Shown here piece by piece: positions 8,667-15,715 of a DNA stretch of 64,000 nt. Within the stretch, counting starts at the first letter, position 1; each line of letters begins with the position of its first letter. A model generated the notes under the pieces. That model did not search any database and had not been told where the DNA came from. It saw only the letters and a program-made list of their open reading frames with translations. The translations under genes were made by a program, and so were the position numbers. The stretch is from an uncultured Clostridia bacterium (GTDB lineage: Bacteria > Bacillota > Clostridia > TANB77 > CAG-508): assembly GCA_948852945.1 (NCBI GenBank), contig CAQPBJ010000005.1, forward strand, positions 1 to 64,000, written 5' to 3'.

Positions 8667-8735
8667 ACAATAGTGGGCTGATAAAAATTTGCTAAACTTT
8701 AATAAGCAACGTTCAGCCCACGTTTAATTGTTCGT
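8667..8735 (+). repeat. Dispersed hairpin repeat, copy A
   Basis: A segment of about 70 bp beginning AACAATAGTGGGCTGATAAA and ending AGCCCACGTTTAATTGTTCG. A second copy lies at 26898-26972 in inverted orientation, with about 85% identity over most of its length. The ends TGGGCTGA / TCAGCCCA form a stem with an AT-rich loop. It is non-coding. Confidence 0.8.
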
Positions 8736-8811
8736 CCGCGAAAATTCTGAAAGAATTTTCTGTGGAATGTATTTATATTATAGGAAGTTCGAAGAACTTT
8801 CCTATAATATA
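8735..8811. repeat. Two adjacent near-perfect palindromes
   Basis: Palindrome one (8735-8766) has AAAATTCT / AGAATTTT arms with outer TCC/GGA pairing. Palindrome two (8774-8811) has TATATTATAGGAAGTTC pairing with GAACTTTCCTATAATATA around a three-base loop. No ORF covers them. They may be transcribed RNA structures or remnants of small mobile repeats. Confidence 0.6.
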
Positions 8812-8860
8812 AAAAATGTCCTCATAGGATACGAAATTCTATAAGAACACATAAACTGGT

Positions 8861-8972
8861 GCCCTAACTAGACACGTTTGCGAAATCATTAGGGCAAAAA
8901 AATATCATTTTCAACTCTTAATTATAGTCATATCAGTAGTTTGCAAGTATTATATTTGCAAACTTGTTTTTT
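8861..8972. repeat. Further stem-loops in the gene-free gap
   Basis: GCCCTAA (8861-8867) pairs with TTAGGGC (8889-8895). AGTTTGCAA (8939-8947) pairs with TTGCAAACT (8957-8965), followed by a T-run to 8972 that would act as a plus-strand terminator. The region 8430-9055 otherwise contains no credible coding sequence. Confidence 0.5.
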
Positions 8973-9055
8973 GACTATATTTAATGTAACATAAAATAGT
9001 AGAAATTACAAGAGCTAAAACAAAAATAATATTTCCAAAATTTTGTTTTGTTCGC

Positions 9056-9084
9056 TTGTATTTTATCTAATAATGTTGTATAGT
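9056..9084 (+). promoter_or_regulatory. Promoter of the small hydrophobic peptide mRNA
   Basis: The -35 TTGTAT (9056-9061), 17-bp spacer and -10 TATAGT (9079-9084) predict a transcript starting at about 9091, exactly where the left inverted-repeat arm begins. Confidence 0.55.
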
Positions 9085-9150
9085 TGTAGATATAGAAAAT
9101 GAGAATAAGCGGAGTGTGTTGCCACCTTTGACAACTTAGTGTTTACAAAA

Positions 9151-9191
9151 ACCTCCACAACTTAGTTTGTGAGATTGAATCTAGGAGGTGG
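9151..9191 (+). promoter_or_regulatory. Ribosome binding site sequestered in 5' UTR hairpin
   Basis: ACCTCC (9151-9156) is complementary to the Shine-Dalgarno GGAGGT (9184-9189) of the 38-aa gene. Pairing would block translation, as in known type I toxin mRNAs. Confidence 0.5.
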
Positions 9192-9196
9192 TTAAT

Positions 9197-9313
9197 ATGG
9201 TAGAATCAGCATTAATAATTATTACATATCTACTTTTCTACGGATTAGTAGCAATGACTATCATAAATGTTGCCTTGTTAATCATCATCTGTTGGTTACT
9301 TCATAGGCAATAA
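9197..9313 (+). CDS. 38-aa hydrophobic peptide, candidate type I toxin
   Basis: An open frame of 38 codons starts at ATG 9197, six bases after a perfect AGGAGGTGG. The product is a single membrane helix (MVESALIITYLLFYGLVAM...) with a short C-terminal tail ending LLHRQ. Size, hydrophobicity, a strong but sequestered ribosome site, and an overlapping antisense unit resemble Bacillus BsrG/TxpA-type toxins. Sequence homology to a named toxin is not claimed. The neighbouring mobile element makes an addiction role plausible. Confidence 0.65.
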   Translation: MVESALIIITYLLFYGLVAMTIINVALLIIICWLLHRQ

Positions 9314-9394
9314 AAAATAAACCATTCTGCTTTGGCGAGTGAAATGGTTTATTAAACATATTCTCGGCAACACACTTTGTGTTACTCATTTTCT
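9312..9394 (-). ncRNA. Candidate antisense RNA to the toxin mRNA 3' end
   Basis: The predicted start is near 9394 from the consensus promoter at 9401-9429. The transcript would run through the right repeat arm and end at the hairpin AATAAACCATT / AATGGTTTATT (9316-9353), whose minus-strand exit is a T-run (TTTATTTTTTATT). That gives an RNA of about 80 nt fully complementary to the 3' UTR of the 9197 mRNA. Confidence 0.55.
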
Positions 9395-9400
9395 ATCTTT

Positions 9401-9429
9401 ATTATACAGTCATTTTTTTATTTTGTCAA
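9401..9429 (-). promoter_or_regulatory. Consensus promoter driving the antisense RNA
   Basis: On the minus strand: -35 TTGACA (9429-9424), 17-bp spacer, -10 TATAAT (9406-9401). It is a perfect sigma-70/A consensus, and no minus-strand coding sequence lies within reach downstream, which supports a non-coding transcript. Confidence 0.65.
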
Positions 9430-9499
9430 ATATAATTTTTTCACAATTTTTTACTGTATAAAACTATTTAATCTAACTTACAACTTGTAATTTGTATAT

Positions 9500-9799
9500 C
9501 TAATACTTTTTTATTAGTTTTGAAATTAATGCTTTACAAGTGTTCATTTGAATGCAAGCATAAAAATTATTAGTTACTTCTTTACCTTTCCCAATTGTTG
9601 TTGCATTATTTGCATCTTCTTCCGTTTCCCAAAGAACAAAATCAGTCCATATATCACCTTGTAAGTAATGTTCCCAAGAAATAAATCCTTTTGCTTTAGA
9701 AATAATTTCATCATGTAATTTTTGCGTTAATTCTATAAATTGTTCTTCACTTATACCCTTTTTTAGTTTATATGAAAATATCCATGCTGTTTTATTCAT
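9500..9799 (-). CDS. Dimeric alpha/beta-barrel (ABM-like) protein
   Basis: A 99-residue protein that reads like a ferredoxin-like dimeric alpha/beta barrel of the antibiotic-biosynthesis-monooxygenase/YdhR type: WIFSYKLKKGISEEQFIELTQ (strand-helix), GFISWEHYLQGDIWTDFVLWE (strand pair) and EEDANNATTIGK (helix). Such proteins are small oxygenases or ligand-binding dimers; no catalytic assignment is possible. It lies near a second, divergent barrel-like protein at 9855. Confidence 0.55.
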   Translation of the reverse strand: MNKTAWIFSYKLKKGISEEQFIELTQKLHDEIISKAKGFISWEHYLQGDIWTDFVLWETEEDANNATTIGKGKEVTNNFYACIQMNTCKALISKLIKKY

Positions 9800-9854
9800 A
9801 TATAAATTTCTCCTCTACAACATTTTATTTTCCCTACTTATTGTAATTTATTAG

Positions 9855-10202
9855 TTAGACAATATTTTCACCCAAAATTATTTTAGGCATTGTCGTTAAA
9901 CATCTATTCCAACGTTTATAAAATTTTTCTACACCAAGTTTAGACACCCTTGCATGTGCTTCTTCACTTTCTAGCACCCAATATAAGACATATATAACCT
10001 TACCTACATTTCTTGTAAGTCGAATAGGTAGTTCACCTTTTTTTACTGCATTAAAATCTTTTTGTCGATGAGTACGTCTTATATAATGTACATCAATAAC
10101 TCCATCTTGTTTCAAATAAAATTCCGCTACTTCCTTCATTAGTTCTTCAATTTCATCAAGTTTGTTTAGTTTCGCTTCATATATACATATTTCATTAAAC
10201 AT
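9855..10202 (-). CDS. Possible dimeric alpha/beta-barrel protein
   Basis: A 115-residue soluble protein whose start (NEICIYEAKLNKLDEIEELMKE) and later elements (IYVLYWVLESEEAHARVSK) match the strand-helix pattern of small dimeric barrels like its neighbour at 9500. The weak resemblance suggests distant paralogues or partners. Function unknown. It has a good ribosome site (AGAGGTGTAAT). Confidence 0.5.
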   Translation of the reverse strand: MFNEICIYEAKLNKLDEIEELMKEVAEFYLKQDGVIDVHYIRRTHRQKDFNAVKKGELPIRLTRNVGKVIYVLYWVLESEEAHARVSKLGVEKFYKRWNRCLTTMPKIILGENIV

Positions 10203-10237
10203 ATTACACCTCTACAAATTACTATTTGTCTTCATCA

Positions 10238-10714
10238 TTATAACATATTTTTTATATTTATGTTATTTACTAAATTGTTATAAATCGTTTTATCTAAATA
10301 CATATTTTTCTTTATAAAATCTTTTTCAATTATTTTCAAAAATCTTTCAATCTCAATTTTTATCTCTCTATCTGTCATAGTATTAGTAAAAAAATGCAGT
10401 CCATTTGCAGGCATAGGTTCAATGAAATGCTTTTTAGTTGTATTATAAAAGTATCTTTTATCTTTGCATAGCCATAAGTCAAAAATTATATCTTTTCCTT
10501 TTATAATAATTTGTATATAGCCTACAATTTGATTGTACTTCCAAATAGATTGTGGCAAATTAAATCTTTTTAACCATCTTTCATAATCTCCTATTTCATC
10601 ATTAAGTTCTAAAAAGTGTTTTATACTAGATTCATTGGAAGTTTCCCATTTTTTATAATATTTTTCTTCACTCATAGAATAAACAGGAATTTCAAATATC
10701 ACTTTTGGCTCCAT
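10238..10714 (-). CDS. Hypothetical protein, possible accessory cargo
   Basis: A 158-residue protein, starting at ATG 10714, which lies eight bases after TAGGAG; the earlier in-frame ATG codons lie within or before that site. It is aromatic-rich (YERWLKRFNLPQSIWKYN) and predicted to be soluble and mixed alpha/beta. No family recognised. It lies next to the mobilisation genes and may be passenger DNA. Confidence 0.5.
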   Translation of the reverse strand: MEPKVIFEIPVYSMSEEKYYKKWETSNESSIKHFLELNDEIGDYERWLKRFNLPQSIWKYNQIVGYIQIIIKGKDIIFDLWLCKDKRYFYNTTKKHFIEPMPANGLHFFTNTMTDREIKIEIERFLKIIEKDFIKKNMYLDKTIYNNLVNNINIKNML

Positions 10715-10796
10715 TATCATTTCTCCTAACATGAAAATTCAATTCAATTATAATATAAAGCATTGCTTTTTACAATAGCTAGGTAGTCAAATAGTT

Positions 10797-10832
10797 TATA
10801 TAACAAAACAAGATAGAATAATCTACCTTGCT
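10797..10832. terminator. Terminator after the relaxase gene
   Basis: AACAAGATAGA and TCTACCTTG form a stem with one mismatch at the relaxase stop codon; on the minus strand it is followed by a T-rich tail. Confidence 0.6.
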
Positions 10833-12112
10833 TTGTTTTTATCTTTTTTATTCTTTTCTTGTTCTTTCTCAAATTGTTCTTTTTCCTGTTCTATTTGCTC
10901 GTGTAATTGATATTGCTTAATTTTCTCCATCCTTTGCTTTATATTATTGCAATGCTTAATTTCTTCTGTAATAGGAGTAATTCGTTTTGAAATTTCTATA
11001 ATTTCATTTTCCATTACTTGCTTTTCTTCATCTGTTTTTGCTCTTTTATGCTTTTTCCAAAGATTTTCGCGTTGGCTCTTTAATGGATTTACTCTTTCAT
11101 AAGCAGATTTTTCAAAATCTAATAATTCTTGCTCTGTTTTTATATCATTTTTTGCCAAAAATCTTGCTTGATTAGAATACTCGTCCATTTTCTTGATTTC
11201 TGCTATTAGTTCAGGTGTTATTCTTGTCATATTCGATTTTAAGGTGCTTTCTGTATTGATACCGAATAATTTCTCATATTGATATATAAGATAGGCAATA
11301 GAGCCTTTATTTTGGTAATGCTTTTCTTTTTGTTTATTATAATTTTCATAAGTTCTAGTAATTAGAATCATAGAATTAGATGAGTAGGGGAATAGTGTCT
11401 GTGTTTCTAGTATTCTCTTGTATATATTTTCTTTTGAGTATTTATTTCCAAACTGTCTTTCAATTCTCGTATTTCTTTTGTATGGATTACGCCTTATAGA
11501 TAAAGTGTAGTTCTTGTCTGTAACTATATAATCTAAATCTTGTAGTATTTTTATAAACTCGTTATAATCTTTGGCATTTTCTATTGCATAGTCAATAGAA
11601 TCTTTCATCAGTTCCTTATATAAACTGCTTGTAGCATATTTATTATATTTTTCTTCTTGAGATAATACACTTAATCCATATTCTTCACAAAGTCTATCTG
11701 ATGTTTTTCTCATTATTGCATAATCTTTTTTAGTGTTACAAAATTTCTTGCCATCTAAAAAAGAAACAGAGTTTAGTATGAAGTGATTATGCAAATTATC
11801 TGTGTTCAAATGTGTTGTAACTATTACTTGAAATTTATCTCCCCATAATTCTTCAGCTAGTTTCATTCCAATTTCATGGGCTTGTTCTGGTGTTATTTCT
11901 CCTTTTACAAAAGATTGCACTGCATGAAAGCATTGTATGCCATCTGTTTTGAAAAATTGCTTTTTTATATTTATCATTTCTTGATATGCTGTATCAGGCA
12001 TACAATTTATACCTGATACATATAACTTTTCTTCTGTCTTTTCTCCATTTACTGCATAATTTATTGTAACATCTAATCTGTCTTTTACTTTCCATATTTT
12101 TGTTACTGCCAT
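10823..12112 (-). CDS. MOBP-type relaxase
   Basis: A 429-residue mobilisation nuclease. The histidine triad HLNTDNLHNHF (about residues 101-111) is the HxDxxNxHxH-type metal site of MOBP relaxases, and the nucleophilic tyrosine is probably Tyr19 in TINYAVNG. Residues 330-429 are a charged coiled coil (EEIKHCNNIKQRMEKIKQ... ending KKDKNKAR). It is predicted to nick oriT and pilot single-stranded DNA using a conjugation machine supplied in trans. It starts 3 bp after the MobC stop. Confidence 0.9.
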   Translation of the reverse strand: MAVTKIWKVKDRLDVTINYAVNGEKTEEKLYVSGINCMPDTAYQEMINIKKQFFKTDGIQCFHAVQSFVKGEITPEQAHEIGMKLAEELWGDKFQVIVTTHLNTDNLHNHFILNSVSFLDGKKFCNTKKDYAIMRKTSDRLCEEYGLSVLSQEEKYNKYATSSLYKELMKDSIDYAIENAKDYNEFIKILQDLDYIVTDKNYTLSIRRNPYKRNTRIERQFGNKYSKENIYKRILETQTLFPYSSNSMILITRTYENYNKQKEKHYQNKGSIAYLIYQYEKLFGINTESTLKSNMTRITPELIAEIKKMDEYSNQARFLAKNDIKTEQELLDFEKSAYERVNPLKSQRENLWKKHKRAKTDEEKQVMENEIIEISKRITPITEEIKHCNNIKQRMEKIKQYQLHEQIEQEKEQFEKEQEKNKKDKNKAR

Positions 12113-12115
12113 AAT

Positions 12116-12469
12116 CTATTGCCACCCACTAACACTTTTATTTTTTGTTGGTATAAGATAAACTTCTTCTAATGCTAATATAAAATTTTGTATTTGATTA
12201 TATAAGGTAGCATATTTATTTTCATTTACATAGCCTTTATACTGATTATATATTCTTGACATTTGATTTAAGTTTGTTGCCATACCACGAAGTTGTGCAA
12301 GTATCTCGTAAAACTTTTCATCTGGCTTTTCTTTTAACTGATAGTCTAAAATTATTTTTCTAAAGAACTCTGATTTATTTAATCCAGACTTTTTTACTTT
12401 CTCATTTAATATTCTATTTTCTTCTTCGTTTAAGAAAATGTTTATTTTTATATTTCTGTTTCTTATAAT
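12116..12469 (-). CDS. MobC relaxosome accessory protein with non-canonical start
   Basis: About 117 residues: RNRNIKINIFLNEEE at the start (ribbon-helix-helix-type DNA-binding strand), then a helical MobC-like region (KSGLNKSEFFRKIIL, LAQLRGMATNLNQMSRIYNQ). It helps the relaxase bind oriT. There is no ATG, GTG or TTG in frame before the conserved region; ATT 12469 or ATA 12466 is the likeliest start, with AAAGTGAG 8-11 bases upstream. It may be inefficiently translated, or the start codon may have decayed. Confidence 0.75.
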   Translation of the reverse strand: MIRNRNIKINIFLNEEENRILNEKVKKSGLNKSEFFRKIILDYQLKEKPDEKFYEILAQLRGMATNLNQMSRIYNQYKGYVNENKYATLYNQIQNFILALEEVYLIPTKNKSVSGWQ

Positions 12470-12503
12470 TTTTCATCTCACTTTCTGTTTTTTTATTAGG
12501 GTT

Positions 12504-12589
12504 TGGGACTTGTCCCATTCAATATTGGTATTTGTGGCGTGAGTACAAATACGTTGCTTGCTAAATCAATATTTTTAGGTTGTACTCAC
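12504..12589. other. Candidate oriT region
   Basis: The intergenic region upstream of mobC holds the perfect palindrome TGGGAC-TT-GTCCCA (12504-12517) and the perfect 10-bp inverted repeat GTGAGTACAA (12539-12548) / TTGTACTCAC (12580-12589). Position next to mobC and the relaxase gene, and the inverted repeats, fit an origin of transfer. The nick site is not assigned. Confidence 0.5.
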
Positions 12590-12650
12590 ATTTCATATTT
12601 GTTGATTATTCTTAATTTACTGAAAATCAGTTATAAATTATGATAAATTT

Positions 12651-13028
12651 TTATACATAAATTAGTTCACTATATATAATTTCTTCTGCAATATTCTTAA
12701 TAGAATTCATTGCTGACACCCAAGCTAATTGATTTTTTTCTTTTAATTCTTCTGTAATATTTTCTTTTTTTACTAACTCATTTATCATAAAATCTAATCT
12801 ATTTTGAGCTGTTTCTTGTATTTCTTTTAAGTGATTATTAAGTGTTCCTTTTGTAAACATTATCATATATTCTGCTTTTTTATTTGTTTTTAGATAGTTT
12901 AATCTTGCTCTACCATATTTGTTTAGTGTTATTTTTTCTTTTTCTAATACTAGATTTGGCATATAATAATCACCTTGTTTTGTATATTCAATTCCATATT
13001 TAATTTCTTTTATTTCTTTATTTTCCAC
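12651..13028 (-). CDS. tnpV: TnpV-like transposon protein
   Basis: A 125-residue protein matching the TnpV family of Tn4451-like mobilisable transposons: IEYTKQGDYYMPNL near residues 13-26, KYGRARLNYLKTNKKAEY in the middle, QETAQNRLDFMINELVKKENITEELK, and a C-terminal ending IAEEIIYSELIY. Its role is unknown, but it consistently accompanies the large serine recombinase. It starts 27 bp downstream of the recombinase stop, so probably in one transcript. Confidence 0.85.
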   Translation of the reverse strand: MENKEIKEIKYGIEYTKQGDYYMPNLVLEKEKITLNKYGRARLNYLKTNKKAEYMIMFTKGTLNNHLKEIQETAQNRLDFMINELVKKENITEELKEKNQLAWVSAMNSIKNIAEEIIYSELIYV

Positions 13029-13055
13029 TTGTTTTTACCTCCAACATTTTATTTT

Positions 13056-14886
13056 TTAACTAACTTTTTCTCGTTCTTTTACACGAATTTCACCTATAAT
13101 ATGATTATCTTTTTGAATAGGAAAACTCTTATCATTTGCAATTAACTCTACTAATTTAAATAGTCTTTCTCCATTTTCATTTGTTTCCTTTATTCTATAA
13201 TATTTCTTTTGATAACCTTTCTTAGGTGCATCTGGTCTATCTAATTCATAATATGAAACTTCATAATAATCGCTTAATCTTTCCATATATTCTTGTAGTT
13301 CTTTTTTATCCATTTGTACTGTTGTAGTAATACTAGCTTCTTCTTTTCCTATTGTGCAAGAAGATGTAAAGTCAAACATTCCATAGTCTAAAATTTTGCA
13401 AATTTGTTCAATAAAGCTACTCCTAAATTTGATATTTACTAATTTATAAAAGCCATTTTCGTTCTTATCAATCGTAACATTTTCTATAAATTTTGAAATA
13501 AATTCTTGTTTTTCTTCTTTGGTTTTATTACTCCATTGAAGCTCTAACATATCATAAAATTGATTAGAACGAATTAGTTTTTCTTTTTCCACATCTCTAT
13601 CAGCCATTATTTGCTGTGGGGAAAAGGTCTGTTTATTCAAGTCTATTGCTTGTATTCTTTTTTCTTCTAATAGGTTTAATTTTTCTTCAATTACTCTATA
13701 ATCTTCGGAAAAATCATTTACTTCTACAATTCCTTTGATGTATGCTTCTTTAATTCTATCCTTTTGTTTTTTCAAATTTGCAATTTCTTTATCTAGTTTT
13801 GCCGTATCTTGTTCTTTTTTATCTGCTAAAACAGGGAAGAAGTATTGCTTTACTGTCATATCATATTCTACTAAATTCATAATCAAATCCATTGTTACAT
13901 TTTCAATTAAATCTTCTCTTAAATACAGCTTACAGTCGGTGCAATGATAATACATATATTTTTTCTTTTTGCCACCTGATCCTTTACAAGTCATTAACTT
14001 GCCACATTTTGGACAGATTAACTTTTGCATAAAGATATAAACTCTATCTCTGCAAAAAGCTCTTTGATTTTTCTCTTTTTGGGCTTGTACTTCATAAAAC
14101 ATAGCTCTTGAAATTATTGGCTCTACTACATCTCTATAAATAACAGGCTCTTTTCCTTGTTCTTTGCCAACTCTCTTAAATCTTTCATAATCTCCCATAT
14201 AAATTTTATTATTTATCATTTTTTCTATTGTAGAATCTTTCCATTTTGCTTTTGTAAGTGTTGGTATTTGTTCTTCATTTAGAATATTTGCTATTGTTTG
14301 ATAGCTTTTGCCCTCTAAATACATATTAAATATTCTAATGACTAAATCTTTTGTAGTTTCATCAATTATCATTTTTTTGCCTTCTCTTTTGTAGCCAAGT
14401 GGACACCTATTAGGAATATGCCCAGATTTTATTGCACCAGTTAAGCCAAACTTCGTTCTTTCTGATACTATTTCAATTTCTAGTTGTGATAATACTGTTA
14501 GCATTCTTACAAAGAATCTTCCATTAGCGGTTGAGGTATTTACATCATCCCTATTGCAAACGAGGTAGCAATTGTGCTTTTCTAGGTCTGATATTAACAC
14601 CTCCAAATCTCTTACAGACCTTGTAACTCTATCTAGCTTATATGCTACAATATAATTGATTTTTCCTGCTCTCATATCTGTTAGCATTTGCTGAAAAGCT
14701 GGTCTGTGTTCCATATCTTTCGCACTAATTCCTGCATCTTTGTAAACTTTAAATATCTCATATTCCTTATACTTACAAAGCTGTTTTAGTTTTTCTTCCT
14801 GTTCTCCTAAACTAAATCCGTTCCCTTGCTTGTTCTTCTGTACTTACACGAATATAAATTCCTGCTTTTTTCTTTTCTCCATTCAT
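13056..14886 (-). CDS. Large serine recombinase (TnpX-like) with +1 frameshift at CGG
   Basis: The zero frame starts at ATG 14886 after AGGAGG and reads GIYIRVSTEEQARE, including the arginine and catalytic serine of the resolvase motif, then meets CGG (14820-14818, codon 23) and a TAG two codons later. Skipping one base continues as GFSLGEQEEKLKQLC, which is the canonical serine-recombinase sequence, and the frame is then open to 13056: about 609 residues with resolvase, recombinase and zinc-ribbon (CPKCGKLMTC...CTDC) domains and a coiled coil. A catalytically competent product needs the frameshift, because translation from an internal ATG would lack the catalytic serine. Confidence 0.85.
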
Positions 14887-14930
14887 TCTATAAATATTCC
14901 TCCTTCCAAATTATGAATAGAAAGGCAACT

Positions 14931-14972
14931 AAAAAAAGTGCCACATAGCATAGGTTTGGCTATTAGCACTTT
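14931..14972 (-). terminator. Terminator upstream of the recombinase
   Basis: On the minus strand AAAGTGC...GCACTTTTTTT forms a stem with an inner TAGC/GCTA pairing and a T7 tail. It ends transcription of gene 15079-15352, and could also limit read-through into the recombinase gene, 45 bp further on. Confidence 0.7.
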
Positions 14973-15078
14973 AGAGTTTTATATTTATTATTAACTATCT
15001 CAATAATTCTCTTAAAAAACACAAATAAACCAATATAGTATAATTTTTTAAAACTCTAAAATGTTTTGCCGTTTTCTC

Positions 15079-15352
15079 CTATGATATGTATTCTTGTAAC
15101 TTGGACATTGGATATTTTGTCCTTAAATCTGTTACGTAGAAGTAATCATGTTCATTAAAGAATAACAATAATTTGTTATTTATGATTACTCTATGGGGCT
15201 CTACATGCGCTAAATTCGTATGTTCAATTATTCTTAAACACCCGCTCAATAATTTCGGGTTGTTGTTTAATGGAGTTTATACGACACGCCCACTTGATTT
15301 TAGAGTGTAATTCATCACTCATATTGATTTGTTTTTTTATAATATGTAACAT
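15079..15352 (-). CDS. Small protein revealed by +1 frameshift at CGG, 90 aa
   Basis: The zero frame starts at ATG 15352 (GGAGG 13 bases upstream) and reads 36 codons to an in-frame CGG (15244-15242), with a stop six codons later. Skipping the C gives GCLRIIEHTNLAHVEPHR... and an open frame to TAG at 15079, total length 3n+1. The joined product is a plausible soluble 90-residue protein ending TKYPMSKLQEYIS, placed between its own upstream and downstream terminators. No family recognised. Neither half alone looks like a gene. Confidence 0.7.
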
Positions 15353-15389
15353 AATATCACAAAAACCTCCTTTTTTCAATAGTTTTAGT

Positions 15390-15420
15390 CAAAAAAAGTC
15401 CAACTCCTAAGAGTTGGAAT
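15390..15420 (-). terminator. Terminator after tRNA-Leu
   Basis: TCCAACTC (15399-15406) pairs with GAGTTGGA (15411-15418); on the minus strand it is followed by a T7 run. It separates the tRNA transcript from gene 15079-15352. Confidence 0.8.
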
Positions 15421-15504
15421 AAGATTTTTGTGTCCATCAATTTTTTTATAGTCTTAAAATTAAGTTATATCAAGGCTTTCAAAAAGTTCGACGAAAATTG
15501 TCTG

Positions 15505-15591
15505 TGGTGCCGGTGGTGGGACTCGAACCCACACGCCCGTGAAGGCAACAGATTTTGAGTCTGCCTCGTCTACCAATTCCAACACACCGGC
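15505..15591 (-). tRNA. tRNA-Leu (anticodon CAA)
   Basis: An 87-nt class II tRNA with acceptor GCCGGTG/CACCGGC, discriminator A and an encoded CCA. The anticodon stem-loop GCAGA-CTCAAAA-TCTGT gives anticodon CAA (codon TTG), the T-arm is GTGGG-TTCGAGT-CCCAC, and a long variable arm marks it as leucine. It is the only tRNA gene in the window, so it says nothing about CGG decoding. Confidence 0.95.
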
Positions 15592-15664
15592 ATATTTATT
15601 GCTTTTCAATAATAACAAATTTAATTATTAAAATCAAGTATTTTAGTTTCATATTTTATAATTA

Positions 15665-15702
15665 ATTTTGTGGGTTGATTTTTATTTTAATCAACCCACA
15701 TT
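15665..15702 (-). terminator. Terminator after the zinc-ribbon protein gene
   Basis: TGTGGGTTGAT / ATCAACCCACA hairpin, AT-rich on both sides, just below the stop at 15716. Confidence 0.75.
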
Positions 15703-15715
15703 TTCTAAAATATTA

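Larger units (their letters stand above)
9092..9396. repeat. Element bounded by about 31-bp inverted repeats
   Basis: The left arm 9092-9123 and right arm 9366-9396 match in about 80% of positions (shared ATAGAAAATGAG and GTGTGTTGCC). They flank the 38-codon gene. Each arm coincides with the predicted 5' end of one of two convergent transcripts, so they may be functional RNA ends rather than transposon ends. Confidence 0.65.

Noticed and set aside
8667..8735. Insertion sequence remnant
   Set aside because: No transposase fragment nearby; the unit is a short hairpin repeat without coding potential.
9480..15400. Exact ends of the mobilisable element
   Set aside because: I could not find convincing matching attachment sequences on both sides, so boundaries are not given.
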